From Nonomuraea jabiensis (GTDB lineage: Bacteria; Actinomycetota; Actinomycetes; Streptosporangiales; Streptosporangiaceae), in assembly GCF_014204795.1 (NCBI RefSeq), contig NZ_JACHMB010000001.1:9002501-9066500 (forward strand): a DNA stretch of 64,000 nt, given 5' to 3'. The notes under the pieces were generated by a model, which was not told the origin of the DNA, searched no databases, and was given only the letters and a program-made list of their open reading frames with translations. This document shows, piece after piece, positions 8,809 through 17,767 of the stretch. The translations under genes and the position numbers were made by a program. Numbering within the stretch: the first letter of the stretch is position 1; the number at the start of each line of letters is the position of its first letter.

Positions 8809-9151
8809 ATGGAGTGCGCGGTGCTCTGGGGGATCCACACCGTGCAGCCGGGGGTGGCCAGGTGCACGGTGTCGTTGACGAAGACCTCCCATTCACCCTC
8901 GATGATGTGGAACAGTTCGCTCTCGCCGGCGTGCCGGTGTACCGGCGCCTGCCACCCGTACGGCACGTCGCACTGGAAGAATGACAGCACGCCGCGGGTG
9001 TCGGCCGCCTTGGCCCGGAAGGTGATGAGTGCGCCGGCGAACCAGGTCATGGTTCCGTCGTCGGGGCCCAGCATGTAGCCGTCCGGTTTCGCGCCCGGAC
9101 CGGCGCGCCGCCGTGCGGTGCGGGGTAGTCATCTGTGTGGTCGAAGGACAT
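8809..9151 (-). pseudogene. cupin-domain protein, frameshifted and 3'-truncated
   Basis: A start ATG at 9151 has GGGAGG 7 bases upstream (MSFDHTDDYPAPHG...). That frame is lost near 9080-9100. A one-base-shifted frame then continues KPDGYMLGPDDGTMTWFAG and VPYGWQAPVHRHAGESELF, then HIIEGEWEVFVND and TPGCTVWIPQSTAHS, a typical quercetinase-like cupin with metal-binding His (HRHAGE) on the first motif. Homology stops at about 8812, at the SDR scrap, so the second cupin motif is lost. The gene is dead, or reads through a sequence error plus a deletion. Confidence 0.6.
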
Positions 9152-9273
9152 CGAGGGTGCCTCCCGTGGCTGAGGTGCAGTTCCCGACGGTGTTCTTTGG
9201 GGTCTGTGCGGACATGATCGGCGTCTTTCAGCTCGGCGTCCGGCGCAGGCCGGCCTGGTCCAGGTAGGTCTCG

Positions 9274-9498
9274 ATGTCGCAGGAGCTTACGGATCCCGCC
9301 GCCCTCCCTGGCGTCGATCCAGACCAGGCCCGCCGCCACTGGAAGGCCTTGCTCAACGAACCGTTCAACCTGTTCCAGGAGGTCTTCAACGACCGGACGG
9401 AATGGGAAGATGCCCTGTACTCCGCCGTGAAATATTGGCTCTCCACGTGGCCAGGCTCGGCCCCCGGGTGTCTCCCAGGCAGCTTCTGCGGACCTTGA
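9274..9498 (+). CDS. small hypothetical protein, possibly frameshifted
   Basis: 74 codons from an ATG with AGGTAGGT close upstream. The first 55 residues are protein-like (RRHWKALLNEPFNLFQEVFN) and the end is not (GCLPGSFCGP). From about 9470 the neighbouring frame reads LLRTLKEMYERGLDRQLLTA and then a Ser/Asp/Glu-rich stretch. A single frameshift near 9460-9475 would give a longer protein ending in the region before 9702. No family recognised. Confidence 0.35.
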   Translation: MSQELTDPAALPGVDPDQARRHWKALLNEPFNLFQEVFNDRTEWEDALYSAVKYWLSTWPGSAPGCLPGSFCGP

Positions 9499-9701
9499 AA
9501 GAAATGTACGAGCGCGGCCTGGACCGGCAACTCCTGACGGCCCACGATCAGGCATCCGATGAGTCCGACGAGTCCGAGGACACCGGGGTCGTCCCTGCGC
9601 CCTACGACGGCGCTCGCAAGCTCTTCGAGATATCGGGACGGCCCGCTGTACGACGATCGGATGAACAAGCGCGCAGCAGAAGCGGAAACGAAGGAGCAGC
9701 A

Positions 9702-10319
9702 GTGACCGGTGACCCGGTGGCCATCGCTGAGGCCGTACGCGGCAGGCTGCGCAGCAAACTCGACCTGTCCAGGGGCTGGGTGACCGCCGCCGGGCACGGC
9801 GGCCTGAACGCCGTCCATCGCCGCGACGCCGGGCGTGACCCCCTGCCCGAGCAGGCCGGCGCCGAACCGCTGGCCTGGGCGCTGGCCCATCTGCGTGACG
9901 CCGGCGAATGCCTGGGCACCCTGAACGGTCTCCCGGACGCCGGCGCCTCCGCGCCCGTCAGGAGGGTGAGCGCGGCGGTGCCGCAGGCCGTCACCGCGCT
10001 GAGCCAGGCGTACGATTCCTGCCAGGACCTCGCCACGTCACCGCCGCAGAGCGACGCCAGGACCAAGCGGCACGCCGACGTCAGCCGGCGACTGGGCTCC
10101 GTCATCGGGACCCTGGAGGATCTGCAGCTCGAATGCGAGGACCTGCGCGCGAACTTCGACCCTTCCGCGCGCCCAGCAGAACAACGCCGGGCGCGCCACG
10201 ACAGCCGACAGCCGACAGCCGGCAGCCGGCAGCCGGCAGCCGGCAGCCGGCAGTGCGGCGAACGGTCGGGGTCGTGCGCGGATTGCCGCCCCCGCCGTGA
10301 CCACACTCGGGGCAAGTGA
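9702..10319 (+). CDS. hypothetical helical protein with a 7-bp repeat in its 3' end
   Basis: 205 residues from GTG at 9702, with AAGGAG 5 bases upstream. Mostly helical: AIAEAVRGRLRSKLDLSRGW, then ALTHLRDAGECLGTL-like helices and RLGSVIGTLEDLQLECEDLR. The last 45 codons cross a 7-bp tandem repeat read as SRQPTAG/SRQPAAG and end in a cysteine-containing tail (CGERSGSCADC). No family or function recognised. Since the repeat unit is not a multiple of three, gain or loss of a unit would change the C-terminus. Confidence 0.5.
   Translation: MTGDPVAIAEAVRGRLRSKLDLSRGWVTAAGHGGLNAVHRRDAGRDPLPEQAGAEPLAWALAHLRDAGECLGTLNGLPDAGASAPVRRVSAAVPQAVTALSQAYDSCQDLATSPPQSDARTKRHADVSRRLGSVIGTLEDLQLECEDLRANFDPSARPAEQRRARHDSRQPTAGSRQPAAGSRQCGERSGSCADCRPRRDHTRGK
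10201..10256. repeat. heptanucleotide tandem repeat, seven perfect units plus a partial eighth
   Basis: ACAGCCG occurs three times, then GCAGCCG four times, then GCAGTGC. Three units make 21 bases, so the repeat encodes a 7-residue period (SRQPxAG) in the hypothetical gene it lies in. It is a candidate for slipped-strand length change. Confidence 0.9.
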
Positions 10320-10369
10320 GCCGGGTCCGCATCTCGGCCGGAAGCGATAGCTGGTCAGCGCATCACTTG

Positions 10370-10687
10370 TTACGGTGCGGATTGCTGTTGGCCGGGGTTG
10401 ACCTCGACGCAGACCTCGAAGAGGCCGGGGTGCGCCGTCACGCCGGGCACGCGCTGACCGGCGGGGATGAAGTCGCGGAGGGCGGCATGGTAGGCGTCGA
10501 TGCTCTCCCACAGCGCGACGTTGACGTAGCGGAAAGTGGTGTCCTTCAGGCCGGTGTTGCGATGTAGGCGTGTCTGGAGGAAGCCCGGCGCGGTGGCGTA
10601 GTGGTCAATGGTGCTGCGCCAGGTCCGCAGGAACTCCTCCTCTTTGTCGGGCGCGACGATGAAGCTGTTGATGAGGGTGATGGTCAT
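10370..10687 (-). CDS. antibiotic biosynthesis monooxygenase (ABM) fold protein
   Basis: 105 residues from ATG at 10687, preceded by GGAG. The pattern ITLINSFIVAPDKEEEFL, then GFLQTRLHRNTG and FRYVNVALWESIDAYHAAL, is that of small ferredoxin-like-fold ABM proteins, which act as dimers on quinones or hydroxy-aromatics or have no known activity. It is followed, after 54 bases and on the same strand, by a quinone-reductase-like gene that lies upstream of it, so the two may be co-transcribed and act on a related carbonyl or quinone. Substrate unknown. Confidence 0.7.
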   Translation of the reverse strand: MTITLINSFIVAPDKEEEFLRTWRSTIDHYATAPGFLQTRLHRNTGLKDTTFRYVNVALWESIDAYHAALRDFIPAGQRVPGVTAHPGLFEVCVEVNPGQQQSAP

Positions 10688-10741
10688 GTCATGCTCCGTG
10701 GTGGGTGCGGGTGGTGAGCCCATGGTGTGGTGCATGGGGGA

Positions 10742-11647
10742 TCAGGGCACGGTGACGATGACTCGGCCGCGGACGTGCCCGGTTGCGTTCGCTGCCTGTG
10801 CTGCTCCGGCTTGGGCGAGCGGGAAGGTTCGCGCGACCGGGAGGGTGAACCGGCCGGCCGTGGCCAGGCGTGCGCCTTCGCGCAGGGCGCGGGTCTTGTC
10901 CCGGCCGAAGCCGGTGGATACCCGGGCACCGTGCTCGGGCGCGCTGAAGTCGCTGATGGACACCACCCGGTCAGGATCGCCGGTCAGTTCGATCAGCTCG
11001 GGGATGATTCCGGAGCCGGCGATGTCCACGGCGGCGTCGACGCCGGCCGGGGCGAGCGCGCGGATCCGGGCGACCAGTCCAGGACCGTAGGTGGTGGGAG
11101 CGGCGCCCAGTGAGGCGAGATAGTCCTGGTTCGACGGGCCGGCGACACCGATCACGATGGCGCCCCGGTCGACGGCGAACTGGACGGCGGCTGATCCGAC
11201 GCCGCCGCTGGCTCCGTTGACGAGTACGGTGTGCCCGCTGCGGACTCCGGCCTCGTCGAGGACGCGCAGGGCAGTCTCCAACGGGGTCGCGAAGCCGGCC
11301 GCTTCCTCGAAGGACACCCTGTCCGGCTTGGGCGCCCATGAGGTGAGCACGGCGTGCTCCGCGTACGTCTCGGCGCCGGAGCCGAACACCGCGTCGCCGG
11401 CCCGGACGTCGGTGACGCCATCGCCGACCTCGTCGACGATCCCAGCGGCGTCGCCACCGACCCCGGCCGGCAGTCGCAGTGGACGGACCTCGCGTAGCAG
11501 GCCCTGCCTGACCTTCCATTCCAGGCCATTGACCCCGGCGGCGCGTACGGCGATCCGGATCTGTCCCGGCCCCGCATGCGGGGTGTCGATGTCGACCAGC
11601 TCAAGCACTTCCGGCCCGCCGTACCGCGTGAACCGCACAGCCTTCAT
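10742..11647 (-). CDS. NADP-dependent quinone oxidoreductase-like MDR protein
   Basis: 301 residues, a full-length zinc-free medium-chain dehydrogenase/reductase. The GroES-like N-terminus is MKAVRFTRYGGPEVLELVDI with NGLEWKVRQG. The Rossmann part has SGHTVLVNGASGGVGSAAVQ, the AxxGxxG-type NADP signature, and the C-terminus is HVRGRVIVTVP. The ATG is preceded by AGGAGCAACC. It likely reduces quinones or enones in the cytoplasm. Divergent from a Lrp-type regulator with 171 bases between starts, the usual setting of a regulator with its target. Confidence 0.8.
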   Translation of the reverse strand: MKAVRFTRYGGPEVLELVDIDTPHAGPGQIRIAVRAAGVNGLEWKVRQGLLREVRPLRLPAGVGGDAAGIVDEVGDGVTDVRAGDAVFGSGAETYAEHAVLTSWAPKPDRVSFEEAAGFATPLETALRVLDEAGVRSGHTVLVNGASGGVGSAAVQFAVDRGAIVIGVAGPSNQDYLASLGAAPTTYGPGLVARIRALAPAGVDAAVDIAGSGIIPELIELTGDPDRVVSISDFSAPEHGARVSTGFGRDKTRALREGARLATAGRFTLPVARTFPLAQAGAAQAANATGHVRGRVIVTVP

Positions 11648-11818
11648 GGTTGCTCCTGACGTGGTTTCCGATCACTGTTCGCCTGACGCCCCGCACGGCC
11701 ACGGCGGACCGGCGGGGGATCTGTGCGCGCGTCCCGCCGATCGGGCGTCAACGTGGTCAAGAGTGCCTGGCGTGCGCCACAGTCCGGAATCAGCCGCGGC
11801 TCTTTGCAAGGATCCGGC

Positions 11819-12796
11819 ATGATGCGCACCATGGAGACGGATCGAGTCATGCTCGACAGCGTCGACCGGGACGTGCTGCAGGCTCTGCACATCAACGCCC
11901 GAGCTTCGTTCGCATGTATCGGCGAGGTGATCGGCGTCTCAGATCGGACAGTCGCGCGCCGCTACGCACGGCTGCGCGACAGCAAGGTGATCAACCTGGT
12001 CGGCGTCGTGGACTCCAGCCGTCTCGGCGGCGCCGAGTGGGTCGTGCGGATGCAGTGCACGCCGGGATCGGCCGTGCCGGTCGCCGAGGCCCTCGCCCGC
12101 CGTGACGACACCCGGTGGGTCGCGCTGCTGTCTGGTGGCACCGAGATCAGCGCCAGCCTCCGGGCGTGGTCCGCCGCCGAACGGGACGACTTGATCCTGC
12201 AGCGGCTGCACCGCACCGCACCGGTGGTGTCGGTGACCGCGCACAGTGTGCTGCACGTCTTCAGCGACGCCCGCCACGGCTTCGAAGAAGCAGGATCACT
12301 CACCGACGAGCAGATCAGCGCCTTGCGGCCGGCCTATACCGACGCCGGTGCCGCCCGCCTGGTCGACACTGACCGGTCCTTGCTGGCGGCGCTCGCCGTG
12401 GACGGCCGCGCGCCGTACCCCGTGCTGGCCGCCGCGACGGGCTGGTCGGAGTCGACCGTCGCCCGGCGGGTCCACGCTCTACGCGCGGCCGGTCTCCTAC
12501 GTTTCGACCTCGACGTCAACGCCGCGGCGCTCGGCCACCACGCCGAGGTACGCGTGTGGGCCAGCGTGCCGCCCACCCACCTCGCCGAGACCGGCGCCGC
12601 CGTCGCCGACCACCGCGAGGCCGCGTTCTGCGCCGCGACCACTGGGCCGACGAATCTGCTGATCTCAGCCGTCTGCCGCGACAGCCGGGACCTCTACCGG
12701 TACCTCACCGAGTGCCTCGGAGGCCTGCCGCAGATTCACCAGATCCAAACCGCACCCGTGATCCGGGTCGTCAAACGTGCCGGCCGCCGCCCCTGA
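11819..12796 (+). CDS. double-domain Lrp/AsnC-family regulator
   Basis: 325 residues from ATG at 11819, with AAGGA 6 bases upstream. Two winged-helix DNA-binding domains are visible: LDSVDRDVLQALHINARASF with VSDRTVARRYARLR, and LVDTDRSLLAALAVDGRAPY with WSESTVARRVHALRAAGLL. Each is followed by a RAM-type ligand domain. Normal Lrp proteins of about 150 residues have one of each, so this is a tandem fusion known in actinomycetes. It probably controls the divergent oxidoreductase gene. Ligand unknown. Confidence 0.8.
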   Translation: MMRTMETDRVMLDSVDRDVLQALHINARASFACIGEVIGVSDRTVARRYARLRDSKVINLVGVVDSSRLGGAEWVVRMQCTPGSAVPVAEALARRDDTRWVALLSGGTEISASLRAWSAAERDDLILQRLHRTAPVVSVTAHSVLHVFSDARHGFEEAGSLTDEQISALRPAYTDAGAARLVDTDRSLLAALAVDGRAPYPVLAAATGWSESTVARRVHALRAAGLLRFDLDVNAAALGHHAEVRVWASVPPTHLAETGAAVADHREAAFCAATTGPTNLLISAVCRDSRDLYRYLTECLGGLPQIHQIQTAPVIRVVKRAGRRP

Positions 12797-13369
12797 GGAC
12801 GCCACTACTGGCGCGCAGCTTCGGACACAGCCGATGACGGCGCTCCGCTTCCGAATGTGTCCCCAGCCGCCAGGTGTTGACAAGAACCCTCTTGGCCGGC
12901 GTGACAGGTCGCAGAGGCTCTGGTCGGTGAAGCGATCGGTGGGCGATTCCACAGTTGGGCCAGCCCCGAGACGGTGCTGGTCGACGAGGTCGCGAACGGC
13001 TCGCCCTATCCCTGTGACAGGACGCCACCACCCGGCCCTTCGAGCCCGGCCGCGGCGAGCCCACACCCGACCATCTGGAGCGCTGGCTTGCGATACGCGA
13101 TTGCGTGCCGTGGCAAGACGTCTCGAACGCCGGCGGTGGGGATGGCCCGATGGCCCCATCCCGTGACGGCGCGGTAGAAGACATCCGCGCTTTCGATGGC
13201 GCCATAGAATCCGCGCCGAAGGTCTACTCGCCGCCCTTCAACTGGCCCGAATCGATGCGGCGCCCGGTGCCTCCCGGGCTGGCAGCAGCACGTCCTCCGC
13301 ACTCCTCAGCCGCCCCCGTTCCGCAGCTCGCCCGGTTCTTCACGGCCGCGCACCTCCTCGTCAACGCGG
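12797..13369. other. intergenic, no supported gene
   Basis: About 570 bases. Several frames are open but have Arg/Pro-rich composition and no start with a ribosome-binding site. A direct fragment of any known family was not found by eye. Confidence 0.4.
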
Positions 13370-14308
13370 TCAGAAGGTGGCGATCGGGTTGACCGGACTT
13401 CCGGACGTGCCGGCGAAGCGGACCGGCGCGACTGCGAGCTGGAAGTCCCACTGGCCGAGCTCGGCGGCCGTCGCCGCGCACGCCTCCAGGTCGCAGTTGT
13501 CGAGCAGCCACAGCCCCATCGCGACCAGGCCCACGGTGTGAACCGGCATCGCCAGCTCCTCATACCCCGACGGCTGAACGTCCTGGGGGGTGTCAGCGCC
13601 GATCAGCGCGACCTGCCGTTCATGCAGCCACGGCAGGCAGGAGGCGTGCCAGCCGGCCTGCGTGAAACCGCCGGCCGCACCGGCCTCGTGCCGGACGCGG
13701 CCATAGCCGGTCCGCAGGAGTACCGCGTCGCCGGATCGTACCCGTACCCCCTGGCGACGCTCGGCCTCCTCCAGATCGTCGGGATACACCCCCTGCCCCG
13801 GTTCCAGCCACGGCACCTCGCGGACCTTCGCGATGTCCAGCAGGACGCCACGGGTGACGATTCCGTTCGCCGCCGCCGTGACGGCCCCCCACGCCGATCC
13901 CGTCGCGGCGTCGACCATCGAGTGCGACCGCCCGTTGTACATCGTGCCGTCCCAGAAGATGTGGGACGGCGAGTCGACGTGGGTGACGGTGTTGCCGTGG
14001 AACGTGAGGCCGAGCCGTTCGGACGAATAACCCCAGTGCCGGTCGTTGCGGAACCCGGGCAGCGGCATGCTCTCGGCACCCGGCAGGTCGGCGAAGCACG
14101 GGCACGTCGTCGTCGACCGCTCCATCTCCTCCGGCACGGTGACCTCCCACGCGCACGACACGCTCCTGCCGTGGCGCACGGCCCGCGCCGCTGCCAGCCG
14201 GACGTCGTCGGTGATGTGGTTCAGAGTGCCGAGCTCGTCGTCGTCGCCCCACCGTCCCCAGTTCGACAGCGTGTCGAAGTACCCGAGCACGTCGTCCTGT
14301 GTGGGCAT
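13370..14308 (-). CDS. cyclase-family (kynurenine formamidase-like) metal hydrolase
   Basis: 312 residues from ATG at 14308, with GGAAGG 7 bases upstream; ATG at 14365 with AGAGGA is also possible and adds 19 residues. The N-terminus NWGRWGDDDELGTLNHI is typical of this family. So is the metal-binding block LTFHGNTVTHVDSPSHIFWD, with the HxDxPxH pattern slightly varied. GYEELAMPVHTVGLVAMG near the end carries the second conserved His. Such enzymes hydrolyse amides or lactones with a divalent metal. The gene is alone on its strand, next to a broken LysR regulator. Confidence 0.75.
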   Translation of the reverse strand: MPTQDDVLGYFDTLSNWGRWGDDDELGTLNHITDDVRLAAARAVRHGRSVSCAWEVTVPEEMERSTTTCPCFADLPGAESMPLPGFRNDRHWGYSSERLGLTFHGNTVTHVDSPSHIFWDGTMYNGRSHSMVDAATGSAWGAVTAAANGIVTRGVLLDIAKVREVPWLEPGQGVYPDDLEEAERRQGVRVRSGDAVLLRTGYGRVRHEAGAAGGFTQAGWHASCLPWLHERQVALIGADTPQDVQPSGYEELAMPVHTVGLVAMGLWLLDNCDLEACAATAAELGQWDFQLAVAPVRFAGTSGSPVNPIATF

Positions 14309-14445
14309 CGGTCGCCCTTCCGTCATCCCAGCATCGACTCCTCCGGTCACGCGGTTCGAGTGCATGGTGATTCCTCTCATTGTGGCGTCCCGTTCGACAG
14401 ACGCGGGCCCGAGTTGAGCGATGAAGGTGGCTGTAGAACTTCCGG

Positions 14446-14690
14446 CTATTTGGTGATCTTGTAGCGCAGCACTGCCAGGCCGTTGTCGAACGAGGTGGCC
14501 TCGATCAGCTTCAGGTCCTGGCGATCCTCGAAAACGCGCTTTCCCTTGCCGCGTGAGACCGGGCAGACCAGCAGGGTGACCTCGTCGACGAGTCCGGCCT
14601 CCAGCAGGGAGTTCATGAGCGTCAAGCTGCCCCACAGCCAGATGTCCTTGCCGCCCTGCTGCTTGAGCTCCCGGACGGTGGCGGCCGGGT
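14446..14690 (-). pseudogene. RibD/DHFR-type reductase, C-terminal third only
   Basis: The frame encodes ATVRELKQQGGKDIWLWGS, then LTLMNSLLEAGLVDEVTLLV and GKGKRVFEDRQDLKLIEA to the stop. This is the C-terminal part of a RibD C-domain/dihydrofolate reductase-like protein (the GKDIWLWGS block is diagnostic). The N-terminal 100 or so residues are missing. At about 14690 the homology passes directly into a 5'-truncated LysR gene on the opposite strand. Confidence 0.75.
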
Positions 14691-15333
14691 CGACGCGGCC
14701 GGCGCCGAACTGGCCGCCCAGCTCGGGCTGCAGACCGGCCGGGTCCGCCTCGCGGCCTTCGGCTCGGCTTTGAGCGTCCTGGTCCCGCCCGCGGCGATGG
14801 CGCTGTCCCAGTCGTACCCGAACATCGAGCTGCACCTGACCGACGCCCATCCCACGGTGGCCCTGCGGCGGCTGCGCGACGGCTCGGCCGACCTGGCGAT
14901 CGTGCACCGCTACGACGACGCCGTGCCGCAGGACGGCGTCCGCTACTCCTATCTCCTCGACGACCCGATGTACCTGCTCAGCCGGCACCCCGACCAGACG
15001 CTCGCCGACCACCGGGACTCGATGTGGATCGCGGGCTGCGAGAACTGCCGTGGTGAGCTGCTCCAGTTCTGCGAAGCCGCCGGGTTCAGGCCGCGCATGA
15101 CCTACAGCAGCGACGACATCGTCGTCGAGCAGGCGTTCGTCGCCGCCGGGCTCGGGGTCACCACCATGCCCGGCCTGGCGCTGCGCTCCCACCACGCGGA
15201 CGGGGTCGTCGCCAGCGAACTGACCGACTTCCGGCGCCGCATCTACCTCGCCACGTTCGGCGAACCACCGGACCCGCCGGCCACGACCGCTTTCATCACC
15301 GCCCTGCGCACCGCCATCGACGCCCTCGGCTGA
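14689..15333 (+). pseudogene. LysR-family regulator, effector domain only
   Basis: The frame opens at the junction and reads AELAAQLGLQTGRVRLAAFG, then LHLTDAHPTVALRRLRDGS and DLAIVHRYDD to LRTAIDALG and TGA. This is the complete substrate-binding half of a LysR regulator, without the about 85-residue winged-helix domain. A TTG at 14770 would give 187 residues but is internal. With no DNA-binding domain it cannot act as a normal regulator. A GGGAGG-cgc-CCTCCC hairpin follows the stop at 15334-15348. Confidence 0.75.
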
Positions 15334-15527
15334 GGGAGGCGCCCTCCCGGAGACGGGCAGTCGTTCGCCGAACTTCTCGATGGCGCGGTCGCCGCTGACC
15401 GGGGCCGCCATCCAGGCGGTCAGCCCGCAGGAGGGCTGTCTCGCCTCGGGCGTCAGCAGCACCCCCGTGACGCTGGGCTGCGCCGTGTTCACCGGCCTGT
15501 GGCTGACCGCGGCCCGGACGCCGCGGG

Positions 15528-16355
15528 CTATCCCGGGCGGCGTCCCCATGCCGAGATCAGCGGTGCGAGGGTGAGGTCGAGCTCGCCGGCATCGATGGCG
15601 GCCAGGTGCGCGTCGATCTCGGCGTCGTTGGCCAACCCGGCGGCGAGCAACTCGGCGCGGACCATGCGCACCGTCGCGCTCTCCAGCCGGTCGCAGGCTA
15701 CCCCGCCGACCGGGAAGCAGCCGGCCGCCGTGACATCGGCCAGGCCGGCCGCACGCAACGCCCGCGGCAGCGTACGGCCGTAGCGCAGGTCGGCGCCGCG
15801 GCGGGTCATCAACTCCCGGACGGCGCGCCGCAGCCGGTTGGCGCGCTGCTGGGCCGGGCCAACCTCATCGAGGCAGGCCAGTGGCTGCAGCTCGGTATCG
15901 GCGTCCTCGACCAATAGCCAGCCACCGGGGCGCAGCGCCGCCACCATCGTCGCCAACGCCCGGGCACGGTCGGGCACGTGGACGAGCACGAGCCGGGCGT
16001 GTACCAGGTCGAATGTGCCTGGCTGCGGCGGCGGGTCCCCGACGATGTCGTGCCGGAGCACCTCGTACGCGCCGTGCGGGTCCAACCAGGCCGGATTGAT
16101 GTCCGTGGCCAGCACGTAACCGGTTGGTCCGACGGCTGTGGCGAGTGCCTCGGGAATGCTGGGGCCCCCGGCACCGACTTCCCAGCAGCGCCAGCCCGCC
16201 TTCACTCCGAGCCGGTCGAAGTGTCCCCGGGTGACACCGTCGAACAGCTCGGCCAGCCAGGTGAACCGCTCGCCCGCCTCCACCCGGGCGTTGTCGAGCA
16301 GGTAGCGGTGGTCCGGCTCGGACCCGGGGTCGGGGAGGGGTTGCGATGAACTCAT
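15528..16355 (-). CDS. class I SAM-dependent methyltransferase
   Basis: 275 residues from ATG at 16355 (GAGGATGGAGG just upstream). Motif I is CWEVGAGGPSIPEALA, followed by YVLATDINPAWLD (acidic SAM-ribose ligand). Then come FDLVHARLVLVHVPDRARAL and LRPGGWLLVEDAD, the usual post-motif strands of ubiquinone/menaquinone-type small-molecule methyltransferases. It acts in the cytoplasm on an unknown acceptor. It is isolated between a broken LysR gene and a gene-free stretch. Confidence 0.8.
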   Translation of the reverse strand: MSSSQPLPDPGSEPDHRYLLDNARVEAGERFTWLAELFDGVTRGHFDRLGVKAGWRCWEVGAGGPSIPEALATAVGPTGYVLATDINPAWLDPHGAYEVLRHDIVGDPPPQPGTFDLVHARLVLVHVPDRARALATMVAALRPGGWLLVEDADTELQPLACLDEVGPAQQRANRLRRAVRELMTRRGADLRYGRTLPRALRAAGLADVTAAGCFPVGGVACDRLESATVRMVRAELLAAGLANDAEIDAHLAAIDAGELDLTLAPLISAWGRRPG

Positions 16356-16979
16356 GCCTCCATCCTCACGACCTTCCGCGTGTTGTGTCAGCGCGACGTG
16401 GAAGGAAACCAGACGGCCTCCGGGACTGGTGCGGATCGGACCAGATTGTGGCACCGCGCCACTACCGAACGAATGCGGTCGAAGTACGCCAAAAACGCGC
16501 CGCGTGGCGCAGCGTTGGCGTCGCCGGGCCGCCGGGTCGTGTTCGGCCGTGGTGCGGGCGGAGGTCTCCTCGTCGAGTTGGACGTAGCGGCCGAGGCTGG
16601 CCAGGCTCGCCGATGGTGGGGTATTCCAGCGAGCCGGTCCGGCCGTGGTTGTCGTAGGAGGTGCGGCTTTGAAAGGGGCCTGCTGAGCGCTGCCCGGTGA
16701 CTGTGGTCTCCACCGAGATCGGCCGTGCGTGGTGCCGATGGGCCGCTCGTCCCGATTGGCTCCTGATGATGATCGGGTGCGCCCTGTATTCCATGGACCA
16801 GAAGCCCCCGCTCCAGCCTCCTCAGCGGCCGTCGAACACCCCGGGAAACTCGGAAGCGTGATTACAGAGGGCTACTTCAGGGCTCGTCGCGTGGACCCGA
16901 GTGAAGGGCCTTGGTCGGTGCTGCCGGTGGCCGACCGCCGGGAGGCGGCGTGGGGGTGTTCTCCGGGTGCTCGGGTGGT
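16356..16979. other. intergenic, no supported gene
   Basis: About 620 bases. Open frames on both strands have no credible start or recognised motif. The first 100 bases should hold the methyltransferase promoter. The rest shows no repeat or hairpin of note. Confidence 0.4.
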
Positions 16980-17738
16980 TTACCAGTCCTGGCGGGTGGG
17001 GTGGATGACGACGTCGTTGACGGTGACGTTGGCGGGCTGGTTGAGGGCGTAGACAACAGCGTCGGCCACGCGGTCGGGGTGGATGGCGCCCTCGTTGAGG
17101 TCCTGGGCGATCTGCTTGCCCTCGGTGTTGGAGACCTTGTCGGCCCAGCCGGTGTCGATGACGCCGGGGCTGATCATGGAGACCTGGATGCCGTGGGTGA
17201 TGCCGATTTCCTGGCGGAGGCTGTCGGTGATGCCGCGGATGAAGAACTTGGTGGCGCTGTAGACGCCGCTGGCATCGCCGACGCGGATGCCGGCCACCGA
17301 GCTGAGGTTGAGGATGTGGCCGGACCGGCGGGCGATCATGCCGGGCAGGACGGCGCTGATGGCGTGCAGGTAGCCGCGGAGGTTGGTGTCGATCATCTTG
17401 TCCCAGTCGTCGACGGCACGGTCGGACCACTTGGAGAAGAGCATCAGGCCGGCGTTGTTGACCAGGTGGTCGACGGGGCCGTACGCGCTGGCGGCGAAGT
17501 CCATCAGGCCCTCGACGTCGTCCAGGCGGGTGACGTCGGTGACGCGGGCGGTCGCGGTGCCGTCGGCGTCGCGGATCTGCGTTACCAGGCTGTTGAGCCT
17601 GTCGGCGTTGCGTGCGGCGAGGACGACATGGGCGCCGCGCGCGGCCAGGGCCCGGGCGGTGGCCGCGCCGATGCCGGAGGAGGCGCCGGTGATGACGCTG
17701 ACGCGGCCCTGCAGGTGGTTGTCGTGGATGTCTGCCAT
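16980..17738 (-). CDS. SDR-family oxidoreductase
   Basis: 252 residues from ATG at 17738 with GGAGAGA upstream. Classical SDR: NAD(P)-binding VITGASSGIGAATA, NNAG motif DHLVNNAGLM, catalytic Ser in LNLSSVAG, catalytic YSATK, and ISPGVIDTGW. An Arg two residues after the first strand (AARNADRL) suggests NADP. It is the downstream gene of a pair with an alpha/beta hydrolase 29 bases upstream, on the same strand. Substrate unknown. Confidence 0.85.
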   Translation of the reverse strand: MADIHDNHLQGRVSVITGASSGIGAATARALAARGAHVVLAARNADRLNSLVTQIRDADGTATARVTDVTRLDDVEGLMDFAASAYGPVDHLVNNAGLMLFSKWSDRAVDDWDKMIDTNLRGYLHAISAVLPGMIARRSGHILNLSSVAGIRVGDASGVYSATKFFIRGITDSLRQEIGITHGIQVSMISPGVIDTGWADKVSNTEGKQIAQDLNEGAIHPDRVADAVVYALNQPANVTVNDVVIHPTRQDW

Positions 17739-17767
17739 GGGTGGCTCTCTCCTTGCGTAAGCGGTGT

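Noticed and set aside
8058..9074. 338-codon minus-strand ORF fusing the cupin start to a His/Arg/Pro-rich tail
   Set aside because: Only the first 85 codons are cupin; the rest is the wrong frame of the TetR fragment and the acyltransferase antisense.
10201..10256. Short regular repeats that might be a CRISPR array
   Set aside because: The unit is 7 bases with no spacers and lies within a coding frame; no cas gene is present in the window.
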